39,631 bases of DNA from NCBI GenBank assembly GCA_964388665.1, contig CAYMBJ010000037.1, positions 1 to 39,631 of the forward strand. The letters are read 5' to 3'. The DNA is from CALCCV01 sp964388665. GTDB lineage: Bacteria; Bdellovibrionota; Bdellovibrionia; Bdellovibrionales; Bdellovibrionaceae. A program made the position numbers and the translations under genes. Every line of letters begins with the position of its first letter. Within the stretch, counting starts at the first letter, position 1. The notes beneath the pieces were generated by a model, which worked only from the letters and a program-made list of their open reading frames with translations, was not told the origin of the DNA and did no database searches. Positions 24,315 through 32,705 of the stretch are shown here, piece after piece.

Positions 24315-25082
24315 ATGGCTATATCGCCGGGAACAGAGCAGGTGGATTTGCAGGACAAAGAAAAAGAGATTCGTTTTTTTGACAAACATGCGTTGGGTTC
24401 TGAATACAATGTTTTTTCTGATGAGACGAACTTAAGAATCGTGCGTGAATGCCTTAATCTAGCTGGAATAAAGGCCCCAGGTAAAATTGCAGACCTAGGC
24501 TGTGGGTCGGGCGTTTTTAGCGATGTGCTTGCAACACTGGGGTTTGATGCAACCGGAGTTGATTTGAGTCCTGGTATGGTCGAGCTCGCTCAGAAGTCCT
24601 ATCCCAATTGTCAATTTGTGGTGGGTGATGTTGAAAAGCTGCCCTTTGAAGACGGCAGCTTTGATGCTGTCATGCTAAGTGGACTCTTACATCATTTGCC
24701 TGATCCTTCAAAATGTGTAGCTGAAGTCTGGCGCATCTTAAAGCCCGGTGGGCGATTTACAGCTTTTGACCCCAATCGAGTGAATCCATTTATGTTTTTG
24801 TACCGTGACAAATCATCGCCCTTTTATAGCAACAAAGGTGTCACTGAGAATGAGCGTCCCGTATTAGCCAAAAAACTAGCGACACACTTTCTAAATCAGG
24901 GATTCGAAGTTCAAACGGGTTTCCTTTCTGACCTACAGTATAGATATGTGGCCAGCCCGACCATGAGAAAAATTTTGCCAATCTATAACTGGATTGATTC
25001 GTTTTTGTTTTCTCCGGCAATGCTACAGCGGTTCCGAGCGTTTGTTTTGACCGGCGGTAAAAAGCCAGAAGCACAACATTGA
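24315..25082 (+). CDS. Class I SAM-dependent methyltransferase (Methyltransf_11 type)
   Basis: Small-molecule methyltransferase, probably O- or N-methylating a sugar or glycan intermediate. Seen: motif I KIADLGCGSGVF at residues 57-68, ATGVDLSPGMVELA near 80 with the acidic residue that binds the SAM ribose, GDVEKLPFEDGSFD near 104, and LSGLLHHLPDP near 122, then RILKPGGRFTAFDP. The C-terminal roughly 80 residues form a cap of unknown specificity. Length is 255. It is 35 bases after the dehydrogenase and its stop shares one base with the start of the next gene (TGATG), so it belongs to the operon. No clear Shine-Dalgarno sequence precedes it. Confidence 0.85.
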   Translation: MAISPGTEQVDLQDKEKEIRFFDKHALGSEYNVFSDETNLRIVRECLNLAGIKAPGKIADLGCGSGVFSDVLATLGFDATGVDLSPGMVELAQKSYPNCQFVVGDVEKLPFEDGSFDAVMLSGLLHHLPDPSKCVAEVWRILKPGGRFTAFDPNRVNPFMFLYRDKSSPFYSNKGVTENERPVLAKKLATHFLNQGFEVQTGFLSDLQYRYVASPTMRKILPIYNWIDSFLFSPAMLQRFRAFVLTGGKKPEAQH

Positions 25083-26164
25083 TGAACAGCAATATCGCCA
25101 ACACAAAATTGAGAGTGGGGATTGTCGGAGCTGGCTTCGGACAAAATGTGCATCTGCCCGCTTTTCGACTTCTAGCCAATTGCGATGTTGTCGCCCTACA
25201 GGCCTCGAGTTCTGAGAAAACAAAAATGCTGGCGCAAAAGTATGAACTGCCTGAGGTCTATGGCTCGTGGCAAGAAATGCTCCGCAATGCCCATCTAGAT
25301 ATTTTGAGTATCGCAACCCTGCCAGATCTTCAGATCGAAATACTACAAGCAGCATTGCAAAAAAAGGGGCTTCGCATTTTTGCCGAAAAGCCCTTGGGCA
25401 CGCGACTTGCGCAGATTCTAAAGCTCGACACTATTTTTACAGATATAAATCCAAAATTCTTTATTGATTTTGAATTTCTGCAACTCCCGACTTGGCGCAG
25501 AGCCTATCAAATGATGCGAGATAGAAAAATTGGAAATCCGCAAAAGATAGACGTGGTTTGGAAAATGATGACCTATGCGAATCGACATCATCTCGATTCG
25601 TGGAAGACCTCTACGACCAAAGGTGGTGGCGCCCTGTCTGCTTTTGGTTCTCACGTTTTTTACTACCTAGAGGTTTTTATGGGCCCGATCGCAGAACTCA
25701 ACGCCGTCCTCTCGCGTGATCCACAAGACTCCCGCGAAACTGACACCCGTGTTGAAATCCAATGCCGTTTTGCTAATGGTGCCGAAGGCTCTGTGCAGAT
25801 TGATACAAGTTTTTCGCAGTCCACACAGCATAGCATAGAGATTCTTGGCGATGATGGCTGCTTGCAGCTTCTCAATTGCACGCAGGACTATATGATGGGC
25901 TTTGGTTTAAAATCAGCGCCCAGAGGCCAGGACTACAAAGTTCTTGATGACGGCGCCAATTTGCCCAATGACTTTAAAGATGGGCGTATCTTTGCGGTGC
26001 ACTCGTTATTGGATCAGTGGTTCGAAACAGATCTAAGCGAAGGGGGAAAAGGCCCACCGCCCCCGGGTTGGCGGGAGGCTTGCCGAGTGCAGCTACTCAT
26101 TGAGTCCGCATTGCAGTCTCACCAGGCGCAAACTTGGCTGGCCGTGAGTGGTGATTTTTTATAA
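25082..26164 (+). CDS. Gfo/Idh/MocA family oxidoreductase
   Basis: NAD(P)-dependent sugar oxidoreductase of the glucose-fructose oxidoreductase family. In glycan loci relatives oxidise C3 of UDP-sugar acids (as WlbA does) or reduce keto-sugars. Seen: the N-terminal Rossmann loop VGIVGAGFGQNVH at residues 12-24, IFAEKPLG at 99-106 with the family E-K-P Lys103, and a C-terminal GGGALSAFGSHVFYYLEV near 186. The family's G-x-H-x-x-D here reads G-S-H-V-F-Y, so a usual Asp is replaced. Length is 360. ATG 25082 overlaps the previous stop by one base. Neighbouring UDP-sugar dehydrogenase and C-methyltransferase suggest modification of a keto or uronic sugar. Confidence 0.83.
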   Translation: MNSNIANTKLRVGIVGAGFGQNVHLPAFRLLANCDVVALQASSSEKTKMLAQKYELPEVYGSWQEMLRNAHLDILSIATLPDLQIEILQAALQKKGLRIFAEKPLGTRLAQILKLDTIFTDINPKFFIDFEFLQLPTWRRAYQMMRDRKIGNPQKIDVVWKMMTYANRHHLDSWKTSTTKGGGALSAFGSHVFYYLEVFMGPIAELNAVLSRDPQDSRETDTRVEIQCRFANGAEGSVQIDTSFSQSTQHSIEILGDDGCLQLLNCTQDYMMGFGLKSAPRGQDYKVLDDGANLPNDFKDGRIFAVHSLLDQWFETDLSEGGKGPPPPGWREACRVQLLIESALQSHQAQTWLAVSGDFL

Positions 26165-26182
26165 AGATAAATAGACGGTTAG

Positions 26183-26217
26183 TTATTTATTTATTTGGTT
26201 TGGTTTGGTTTGGTTGG
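26183..26217 (+). repeat. Compound microsatellite (TTAT)3 then (TTTGG)4 TTGG in an operon gap
   Basis: Three TTAT units at 26183-26194 run into four exact TTTGG units and a partial one to 26217, ending 20 bases before ATG 26238. TATATA (26222-26227) and GAGGAG (26228-26233) follow. Such pentanucleotide tracts change length by slipped-strand pairing; here that would alter the leader or promoter spacing of the epimerase gene without changing protein. Confidence 0.85.
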
Positions 26218-26237
26218 TCACTATATAGAGGAGTAGA

Positions 26238-27251
26238 ATGAAAAAACATTATTTGGTAACAGGCGGCACTGGTTTTATCGGCTCTGGAGTCGTGAAGTCC
26301 TTGCTTGGCGCTGGCCACAAGGTCACCATTTTGGACGACAACTCTCGGGGTCGCAGCCGCAGACTTGAGTCCGAGTTAAAACAGATTCACATGGTCCATG
26401 GAGACATTCGAAATCTGCAAGATGTGATGAAGGCGACTGAAGGCGTGGACACTGTTATGCATTTGGCCTATGTAAATGGCACAGAGTTTTTCTATTCTAA
26501 ACCCGAAGTTGTATTAGATGTGGGTGTAAAGGGCATGGTCAATGTATTGGATGCATGTCGCCACCACAATGTTCGAGAATTGATTTTGGCATCGAGTTCT
26601 GAAGTTTACCAAACGCCGCCGGTGATTCCCACTCCTGAAGATGTTCCCTTGGTGGTCCCAGACCCTATGAATCCAAGATACTCTTATGGATCTGGTAAAA
26701 TCATTAGCGAAATGATGACCTTGCACTATGGTGCGAAGTTTTTTGACCGCGTGATGATATTTAGGCCGCACAATGTGTTTGGTGAAGACATGGGTTGGGA
26801 GCATGTCATCCCACAATTTGCACTTCGCATGGGAGAGTTGGTTCAAAAGAATTCTGGCGTGATTCGTTTTCCAATTCAAGGTAGCGGCAAGGAGCAACGC
26901 GCTTTTGTTTATATTGATGATTTTGTTCAGGGCCTGATGTGTATGGTGGATCATGGCGAACATATGAACATTTACAACATTGGCACCACAGAAGAGAAAA
27001 CCATGGCAGAGGTCGCGCAGCTTGTTGGAAAATACTACAAACGAGAGATTGAATTGGCTCCTGGACCTGAAGCCAAGGGCGCCACTTCGCGCAGATGTCC
27101 CGATATTACGAAATTGCAAAAGTTAGGATACAAACCGAAGTGGACTTTGGAGCAATCGATTCCTAAAGTAATCAAATGGTATGACGAAAATCGAAACCTC
27201 GATGGTTTAAAAAAGAGCGAGCCAAACACTGACATAGGAGAAGTTAAATAA
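26238..27251 (+). CDS. NAD-dependent NDP-sugar epimerase/dehydratase (extended SDR)
   Basis: Extended SDR of 337 residues acting on a nucleotide sugar. Seen: VTGGTGFIGS at residues 7-16, LDDNSRG at 32-38, HLAYVNGTEFFYSKP near 75, ILASSSEVYQTPP at 116-128, the catalytic Y150-G-S-G-K154, RPHNVFGEDMGWEHV near 175, and RAFVYIDDFVQG near 221. The Ser-Glu-Val-Tyr run resembles dehydratase/UDP-glucuronate-modifying enzymes, but the Asp expected of 4,6-dehydratases is Ser. GAGGAG is well placed before the ATG. It sits directly after a variable short repeat, and its stop overlaps the next start by one base. Epimerisation at C4 or C5 of the uronic or branched sugar made here is a fair guess. Confidence 0.8.
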   Translation: MKKHYLVTGGTGFIGSGVVKSLLGAGHKVTILDDNSRGRSRRLESELKQIHMVHGDIRNLQDVMKATEGVDTVMHLAYVNGTEFFYSKPEVVLDVGVKGMVNVLDACRHHNVRELILASSSEVYQTPPVIPTPEDVPLVVPDPMNPRYSYGSGKIISEMMTLHYGAKFFDRVMIFRPHNVFGEDMGWEHVIPQFALRMGELVQKNSGVIRFPIQGSGKEQRAFVYIDDFVQGLMCMVDHGEHMNIYNIGTTEEKTMAEVAQLVGKYYKREIELAPGPEAKGATSRRCPDITKLQKLGYKPKWTLEQSIPKVIKWYDENRNLDGLKKSEPNTDIGEVK

Positions 27252-28501
27252 TGGAATCACGCGCACAATGCAGTAAAGCCATCACAAAATGTCAAATTTG
27301 CGACAATCACGATCTAAAATCAGTTCTGTTTTTGGGGTATTTGCCACCGGTCAATGAAATGGTTCCCGTCGGCGCGCCCATTGAAGAGAGGCCGGCATTT
27401 CCGACTCAAACAATGTTTTGTCCAAAATGCAAATTGGTGCAGTTGGGAACTGCGGTGAATCAGGGAGTGCTATTCCCGCCTGAGTATCCCTACACGTCAG
27501 GCATGACAAAAAATCTCCATGATAATTTTCAAGATCTTTACGAGCAATCTAAGACAATCGTCAACTACAGCGAGAACTCGCGAATGATTGATATTGGCTC
27601 AAATGATGGGACTTTACTAAGTAAGTTCAAGGCGGGTGGTCTCACCGTCCAAGGAATCGAGCCCACTGGCGTTTATAAGCTTGCTATTGAAAAAGGAATC
27701 CCCACCGAGAATGCCTTTTTTTCTCCTGACGTGGCCTTGAAAGTTCAAAAAAGTTTTGGCTCAGCCCGTTTCGTAACGGCCACCAATGTTTTTGCCCATA
27801 TTGATAACGTTCACGACATTGTAAGGGGCATAATCACGTTACTCGATGACAAGGGAGTTTTTTGCTCTGAGAATCACTATTTGGGTTCGTTGGTAGAGAC
27901 TCTGCAGTACGATACGATTTATCATGAGCACCTTCGCTACTATTCTGTCACTAGCCTAACGCATCTTCTTGAGCCTCATGGTCTTGAAATTTTTCATGTC
28001 CAAAAGATTCCAACTCATGGTGGTTCCGTACGCGTTTACTCGGCTAAGAAAGGCCTGTACCCAGTACGAGACTCTGTTCGTCAATTGCTTGCAAGCGAAG
28101 AGCGCACTTGCACATCCGAACAGGCGCTTAGGGAATTTGCCCACCGAGTGTTTCTATCTAAACTTGAAATCAACTCTGCCCTCTATGAAATCAAAACTGC
28201 GGGAAAGAGAATCTATGGCATCGGAGCGCCATCGCGCAGCTCAACCCTCATCAACTATGTGGGCCTGGATGAAAACAGCATCGATATGGTTTGCGAAATA
28301 AAAGGTTCATTGAAGCTCGACAAGTACATGCCCGGCACACTAATACCTGTGCGCGAAGAGGCACACCTCTATGCAGATCAACCCGAGTATGTCATGCTGC
28401 TTTCATGGCACATTGCGGACGAACTCATGCCAAAGATTCGCGCTAAGGGATTTAGAGGAAAATTCATTGTGCCACTTCCAAAAGTTCGGATTGTTGATTG
28501 A
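27251..28501 (+). CDS. Zinc-containing NDP-sugar C-methyltransferase
   Basis: Second C-methyltransferase of the window, with the full family architecture. Seen: an N-terminal zinc ribbon with C14-Q-I-C17 and C57-P-K-C60 followed by LVQLG, SAM motif I DIGSNDGTLLSKF at 114-126, TATNVFAHIDNVHDI near 178, YDTIYHEHLRYYS near 219-231, THGGSVRVYSA near 257, and a C-terminal YGIGAPSRSSTLINYVG lobe. Length is 416. It shares about the same layout as 9162-10388 but keeps all four zinc ligands. It starts one base into the previous stop and ends overlapping the next start as TTGA. The methyl acceptor is probably a 4-keto sugar carbon, giving a branched product. Confidence 0.9.
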   Translation: MESRAQCSKAITKCQICDNHDLKSVLFLGYLPPVNEMVPVGAPIEERPAFPTQTMFCPKCKLVQLGTAVNQGVLFPPEYPYTSGMTKNLHDNFQDLYEQSKTIVNYSENSRMIDIGSNDGTLLSKFKAGGLTVQGIEPTGVYKLAIEKGIPTENAFFSPDVALKVQKSFGSARFVTATNVFAHIDNVHDIVRGIITLLDDKGVFCSENHYLGSLVETLQYDTIYHEHLRYYSVTSLTHLLEPHGLEIFHVQKIPTHGGSVRVYSAKKGLYPVRDSVRQLLASEERTCTSEQALREFAHRVFLSKLEINSALYEIKTAGKRIYGIGAPSRSSTLINYVGLDENSIDMVCEIKGSLKLDKYMPGTLIPVREEAHLYADQPEYVMLLSWHIADELMPKIRAKGFRGKFIVPLPKVRIVD

Positions 28502-29280
28502 ATACAAACACACCCGATCGCATGAAGAAACAAGAGACTTCAGAGGAGAGTCACGTAGCGCTTGATATAGTCATCCCTGTTTTCAATGAGGGTGACAATA
28601 TCACGCCAGTGCTTGAGTCTTTTCGGAGCCACATTCGAAATCGCTATCGCGTTTTGATTTGCTATGATTTTGAAGGAGACAATACTCTTGCCGCTGTAAA
28701 GAGCTGGCCTCATTTTAATGATAATGATTTTGTTTTTGTTCGCAATCCTGTGCGCGGCCCTCATGCGGCTGTGCTGGCAGGATTCAAGGCTAGCCAGGCA
28801 CCTGCAATTTTGGTTTATCCGGCTGATGACGATTACAATGCTCCACAGATCGACAAAATGATTGCTCTCTCGCGGGAAGGCTATGACATTGTTTGCGCCA
28901 GCCGCTTTGCCCGTGGTGGCAGCATGAAAGAGTGCCCTTGGCTCAAGAGCCTTTTGGTGCGCATGGCTGGATGGAGTTTATTCCATCTAGGGCGAATTCC
29001 AACAAGAGACGCAAGCAATGGTTTGCGTATGTTCTCAAAAAGCTTGATAGAAGAAGTGCAGTTTGAGTCGAATGAGGGATTCACTTATAGCATTGAACTC
29101 CTGGTCAAGGCGCACAGAATGGGCCGAGCAATCACAGAGGTGCCTGTTCAGTGGTTTCAACGAAAAAAGGGAGAAAGCCGATTTAAGGTCCTAAAGTGGC
29201 TCCCAGCTTATTTGCAGTGGTATTTTTATGCATTTGCAACCACCTACTTTAGGCGAACGAGAATTCAGTCACGCAGCTAG
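28498..29280 (+). CDS. GT2 family glycosyltransferase
   Basis: Inverting family 2 glycosyltransferase of the dolichol-phosphate-mannose-synthase-like subgroup, without C-terminal membrane helices. Seen: DIVIPVFNEGDN near residue 23, FVRNPVRGPHAAVLAGF near 79, VYPADDDYNAPQIDKM near 103 with the D-D-D metal site, ASRFARGGSMKECPW near 129, and DASNGLRMFSKSL near 158. It ends with a basic and aromatic stretch (YLQWYFYAFATTYFRR) that could associate with membrane. The start is taken as TTG 28498, giving a TTGA overlap with the previous stop; ATG 28522 is an in-frame alternative eight codons later. It closes the plus-strand operon and meets the flippase gene convergently at 29324. Confidence 0.83.
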   Translation: MNTNTPDRMKKQETSEESHVALDIVIPVFNEGDNITPVLESFRSHIRNRYRVLICYDFEGDNTLAAVKSWPHFNDNDFVFVRNPVRGPHAAVLAGFKASQAPAILVYPADDDYNAPQIDKMIALSREGYDIVCASRFARGGSMKECPWLKSLLVRMAGWSLFHLGRIPTRDASNGLRMFSKSLIEEVQFESNEGFTYSIELLVKAHRMGRAITEVPVQWFQRKKGESRFKVLKWLPAYLQWYFYAFATTYFRRTRIQSRS

Positions 29281-29323
29281 ATGCATGCACCCAATTCTTC
29301 GTGGTCTGACCACTTCTACATTT

Positions 29324-30625
29324 TCAAACAATTCTGCCTTTGGCACCTAAAAAGCGTCTGGCAATGAGCCACAAAATGATAGTATCAAGCAAGCATCTTA
29401 AGCTCCATACTGAGGCTGCACCAATTAACCCATATCTGTGTACCGCAAAATAAAGAGCAATCAAATAAACAGGAAGTTCCAGCAAATGGGACTTGGCTGT
29501 CAAATCTGATCTGCCAACTCCTTGAATCATCGCAAAGGGGAGCCAGGCGATTGCATTAATTCCGAAGCCAATCAGCAGAATGACAAATATTGGATAAGAT
29601 TTTTCAGCAAAATTCGGATCAATCCAAACTGACAGTGCCCAGCGCCCAAATAGAACTCCAGAAACAATAATAACAAACATCACCACCGCTAGTATCAGCG
29701 TCCCCCTCATTAAAAGCCGACTCGAACCCGCTCCCTGCTCATGGCGCACAAACGCAGGGAAGAGTGCTCGACTGAGCGAAGCAGGAATCACCATCAATCG
29801 ATTCGTTATTTCGGAAGGTGTCGTGTAAAAGGCCAATGATGCGGCCGGCACGGCAGTTGCTAAAAAAAACCTATCAAAATAATTCATTATTGGCCCAACA
29901 ACATTGCTAACTGATAACCAACCTCCCGCTTTCAGAAAAACAATGGACTCACTCAAAGATACAAGCTTAATCGATTTGATTTGCGGAAAAAATCGAAGGC
30001 AAAGGCGCAAATGCTGCCACAAATATACAAGCCGCAATAAGCATAGTCCCAAAACCAGGCCCGCCAAATTAGGAGATGCAAGTGCAATGGCCAAGGGCAA
30101 AATAAAATTAAGTGCGCCCATTTGTACCTGCAGAAGATTCAACTCTTTAAATCTGAAGTCCGCCTCAAGCAGACCCTTGGCACCTGCCGTCGCGGTGATG
30201 GCCGGCAAAGTGAATGCAATCACTCGCATAGACAGAATGCCTTCATCTACTAACTCATCTGAGACATGCGCAGTAACTGCCTTCATCAATTCTGGCATGC
30301 TCGAAAGCACAAGCAGCACGATGGATCCAAACACCGAAAAGACGAGTATTATCCGCTGAATTGACCAGAAAATTGATTGAATCTCGGGAGCGTCCATTTT
30401 ATCGCGAAAGCCGGCCACCTTAATGGTCATGACTCGAGAAAGGCCAAAATCAAAGAAAGAAAAATACCCGACCATCGCCCAGACGAGAGTCAGAATACCA
30501 AAGCGCTCAAGTCCAATCAGTTCAATGATTTTGGGAATGGTGATGAGACCAAAAAAAACCGGGACCACTTGTCCAAGGAGATTAATAACAGTGTTGCGAG
30601 CTGTTTGACTTTTGAGCAATTTCAA
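29324..30625 (-). CDS. Polysaccharide flippase, Wzx/MATE-like
   Basis: Membrane exporter that flips lipid-linked repeat units to the periplasm. Seen: an N-terminal basic stretch then alternating hydrophobic helices over the whole length, with VINLLGQVVPVFFGLITIPK, ERFGILTLVWAMVGYFSFFD and FGLSRVMTIKVAG at the start, the usual opening of Wzx/MurJ-type polysaccharide transporters (about twelve helices). The start is uncertain. No ATG lies near the family start; TTG 30625 is used here, giving 433 residues and leaving room for the divergent promoter. The frame stays open to 30736, but the extra segment would run across that promoter. It is the only flippase recognised, so it probably serves the glycan built by all transferases here. 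Confidence 0.78.
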   Translation of the reverse strand: MKLLKSQTARNTVINLLGQVVPVFFGLITIPKIIELIGLERFGILTLVWAMVGYFSFFDFGLSRVMTIKVAGFRDKMDAPEIQSIFWSIQRIILVFSVFGSIVLLVLSSMPELMKAVTAHVSDELVDEGILSMRVIAFTLPAITATAGAKGLLEADFRFKELNLLQVQMGALNFILPLAIALASPNLAGLVLGLCLLRLVYLWQHLRLCLRFFPQIKSIKLVSLSESIVFLKAGGWLSVSNVVGPIMNYFDRFFLATAVPAASLAFYTTPSEITNRLMVIPASLSRALFPAFVRHEQGAGSSRLLMRGTLILAVVMFVIIVSGVLFGRWALSVWIDPNFAEKSYPIFVILLIGFGINAIAWLPFAMIQGVGRSDLTAKSHLLELPVYLIALYFAVHRYGLIGAASVWSLRCLLDTIILWLIARRFLGAKGRIV

Positions 30626-30637
30626 AACTATTACACT

Positions 30638-30667
30638 TTGACTTTCATAATGATTGGTTTCTATTCT
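30638..30667 (+). promoter_or_regulatory. Candidate sigma-70-like promoter for the GT2 gene at 30702
   Basis: TTGACT at 30638-30643 and TATTCT at 30662-30667, spaced 18 bases, match the consensus in five and four of six positions. The distance would give an mRNA leader of about 27 bases before ATG 30702. It lies in the gap between the flippase and this gene, which are divergent. Confidence 0.35.
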
Positions 30668-30701
30668 ACGCGAACGGTCTGGTAAAGCGAAAAGAATTCT
30701 T

Positions 30702-31688
30702 ATGAAATACCCCGAGATTTTGCATATTTGCGTCAATTATGGGAACTACGATGAGAGCAATCAATTTGTTAAAGATTGCCTCGCGCAAGGTTCGGCCGAT
30801 TGTGTAAAAATTGCTTTGTGTGACAACTCGGCGGAAGGAGTGAGCGTCGATAATCGGCTTAGTCAATGGCAAGGTCATCCTCAGGTGGAGGTGATTTCAC
30901 TCCCCAAAAATCCAGGTTACTTGGGAGCCGCACATTGTGCCTATGAGTATTTTTTAAAACAAACTTCACCTCAGGAGGAGACTCTGGGTGATGCGTGGCC
31001 GAGAGAATTGAAATTTTTGCTGCTCTCGAACACGGACATTCGATATTGTGACAATGATTTTTATAGAAAGCTTTTAGATATTAATCCAAATGAAAACTGC
31101 GCATTGATTGCTCCCTCCATTCGCTCCACCCTCACCGGGTGCGAAAGCAATCCACTGTATTCGTTGCGACCATCTCGACAAAAAATGAAGTTCTTGAGTT
31201 TTGTGTATCGAGTGTATCCATTGGCCTGGCTCTATCACACTCTCAGTTTTTTAAAAAATACACTTTTCAAAAATACACTTTTCGGCGCCACAAAGAGGGC
31301 CGAAGTGAAAGACAAAGCGCCAAACAAAGTATTGGGCAAAGTACTAGGCAAAGCGCCAGAAAAAACATCAAGCAAAACGCCTGGCACAGGTGGTGGCGAA
31401 GCATTGAGTTTTTATGCATCTCACGGATGTTTTATAATATTTACGCCCACTTTTTTTAGTCATGGTGGCAGCCTCAACTATCCAGTAAAACTTTACGGCG
31501 AAGAGCTCTTTATTGCGGAACAACTCCAACGCAAAAATCTAGCCATACAGTGGGCGCCCAGTATTCAGATCTTGCACCGAGAAAAAGGCACTGAAAACAA
31601 GCTGGCCGATCGAATTGGTCTATCCAGAAAAAGTTTCAAATTTAAAAAAGAATCTTCTCGGTATCTTGCCAAGATTTGGAGTGCTTAG
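30702..31688 (+). CDS. GT2 glycosyltransferase with an internal Lys-rich repeat insert
   Basis: Family 2 (rhamnosyltransferase-like) enzyme. Seen from ATG 30702: HICVNYGNYDES near residue 7, LCDNSAEG near 38, ISLPKNPGYLGAAH near 64, FLLLSNTDIRY near 104 (the D-x-D-equivalent T-D-I), and GCFIIFTPTFFSHGG near 244, the acceptor-side motif. Odd: between about residues 180 and 235 the core is interrupted by KNTLFKNTLF and six tetrapeptide units of the form K-x-x-x, encoded by a 15-base tandem duplication and six 12-base units. An in-frame TTG at 30654 would add 16 residues but overlaps the candidate promoter. The insert lies between structural core elements, so it is probably a surface loop. It begins a three-gene run. 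Confidence 0.8.
   Translation: MKYPEILHICVNYGNYDESNQFVKDCLAQGSADCVKIALCDNSAEGVSVDNRLSQWQGHPQVEVISLPKNPGYLGAAHCAYEYFLKQTSPQEETLGDAWPRELKFLLLSNTDIRYCDNDFYRKLLDINPNENCALIAPSIRSTLTGCESNPLYSLRPSRQKMKFLSFVYRVYPLAWLYHTLSFLKNTLFKNTLFGATKRAEVKDKAPNKVLGKVLGKAPEKTSSKTPGTGGGEALSFYASHGCFIIFTPTFFSHGGSLNYPVKLYGEELFIAEQLQRKNLAIQWAPSIQILHREKGTENKLADRIGLSRKSFKFKKESSRYLAKIWSA
31254..31283 (+). repeat. Exact 15-bp tandem duplication inside a GT2 gene
   Basis: Bases 31254-31268 are repeated exactly at 31269-31283, encoding the doubled K-N-T-L-F peptide. The unit length is a multiple of three, so copy changes keep the frame. Confidence 0.9.
31314..31385 (+). repeat. Six-unit 12-bp minisatellite inside a GT2 gene
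   Basis: Six consecutive 12-base units each start with AAA and encode K-A-P-N, K-V-L-G, K-V-L-G, K-A-P-E, K-T-S-S and K-T-P-G. Units two and three differ by two bases and units one and four by two. The pattern indicates repeat expansion followed by point changes. Confidence 0.85.
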
Positions 31689-32705
31689 TTGGAAAAGACG
31701 ATCGGCATCGCCTTGGCCACTTTCAACCCTACTCCTCGTTTTTTTGAAAAGCAGATTCAATCCTTAATTGATCAAACTCACTCAGATTGGATCTGCTGTA
31801 TCTCTGACGACTCTCCCAACATTCGCGTACGGGAGTACATCCAGGAATTCACTACGCGTGATCCGCGAATTCAATACTACCAAAACGATGGCGCTAATCG
31901 CGGAGCATTTTACAATTTTGAAAACGCTCTCAAACACCTTCCCAATACCTGCATCGCCTACGCCTTTTGCGATCAAGATGACCTGTGGTTGCCAGAAAAA
32001 TTAGAGAAGCAATTGCAATGCCTGAACGAAAACTCGAAAAGAAGCCTCGTTCACAGTGACCTGATATTGTGTGACGAAGAGGAGCGAGTTCTTGCCAACT
32101 CTTGCTGGCGTCAAGAGGGTCGAACTTTTTCTAAAAAGCAGGAGCTGCGCTCGTTGGTATTGCAAAATAGAGTGACGGGCTGTGCTTGCCTGTTCTCACA
32201 GGCCGCTCGCACCATGGCCCTGCCATTTCCAAAAGGCGTCACCTCCGAGTACTTGCATGACCAATGGTTGGCCGGTGTCTCCCTGACCATCGGTGAAATT
32301 TTTGAAATTCCGCAGCCACTGATCATGTATCGCCAACATAAAGGCAATGTTGTGGGTGCCAGTCGGTCGGATGTTATTTGGCGCGCTAAGCGCACACTTG
32401 CTGCACTTGGGTCCATCACCACAAAGGCCCAGACAGCGCAGCTGAACCGGCGTCGCCTTGCTCAGGATTTGATTTCTCGACACTCAGAACCTAACTCTTT
32501 GGTTGCCCCCCGCATTGAAAATGCGAGCGAAAGTGGCCCGGGCCTAGAGGGTTTGAAGATAGATTCAAACCAGATCGCAACTGCCCTAAAAATTTTTGTG
32601 CAACCAAAAATCCTATCTCTACTTTTTCAATTTATTAAATCGATACCCGATCGGCGTGAATCGCGAGTCTGGGCACTTCTCTGTATTAAGGAGATTTTTG
32701 GATGA
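31689..32705 (+). CDS. GT2 family glycosyltransferase
   Basis: Inverting family 2 transferase of 338 residues. Seen: IGIALATFNPTPRFFEKQI at the start (the T-F-N-P strand-loop), CCISDDSPNIRVRE near 37, QNDGANRGAFYNFENAL near 64, and AYAFCDQDDLWLPEKLEKQL near 90 with the D-Q-D-D metal motif. VHSDLILCDEEE and GCACLFSQAA near 158 cover the acceptor side, and HDQWLAGVSLT near 189 supplies the usual H-D-x-W catalytic-base motif. The start is TTG 31689, immediately after the previous TAG, with GGAG eight bases upstream. The stop overlaps the next start as ATGA. The motif set resembles rhamnosyl- or glucosyltransferases of O-antigen loci; the sugar is unknown. Confidence 0.86.
   Translation: MEKTIGIALATFNPTPRFFEKQIQSLIDQTHSDWICCISDDSPNIRVREYIQEFTTRDPRIQYYQNDGANRGAFYNFENALKHLPNTCIAYAFCDQDDLWLPEKLEKQLQCLNENSKRSLVHSDLILCDEEERVLANSCWRQEGRTFSKKQELRSLVLQNRVTGCACLFSQAARTMALPFPKGVTSEYLHDQWLAGVSLTIGEIFEIPQPLIMYRQHKGNVVGASRSDVIWRAKRTLAALGSITTKAQTAQLNRRRLAQDLISRHSEPNSLVAPRIENASESGPGLEGLKIDSNQIATALKIFVQPKILSLLFQFIKSIPDRRESRVWALLCIKEIFG

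Noticed and set aside
26514..27119. Minus-strand open frame of 201 codons
   Set aside because: It is fully antisense to the epimerase with intact Rossmann and Y-x-x-x-K motifs; the reverse translation has no domain pattern.
29301..29313. Short inverted repeat GTGGTC/GACCAC between convergent genes as a terminator
   Set aside because: The stem is only five or six pairs with a tiny loop and no T run follows.
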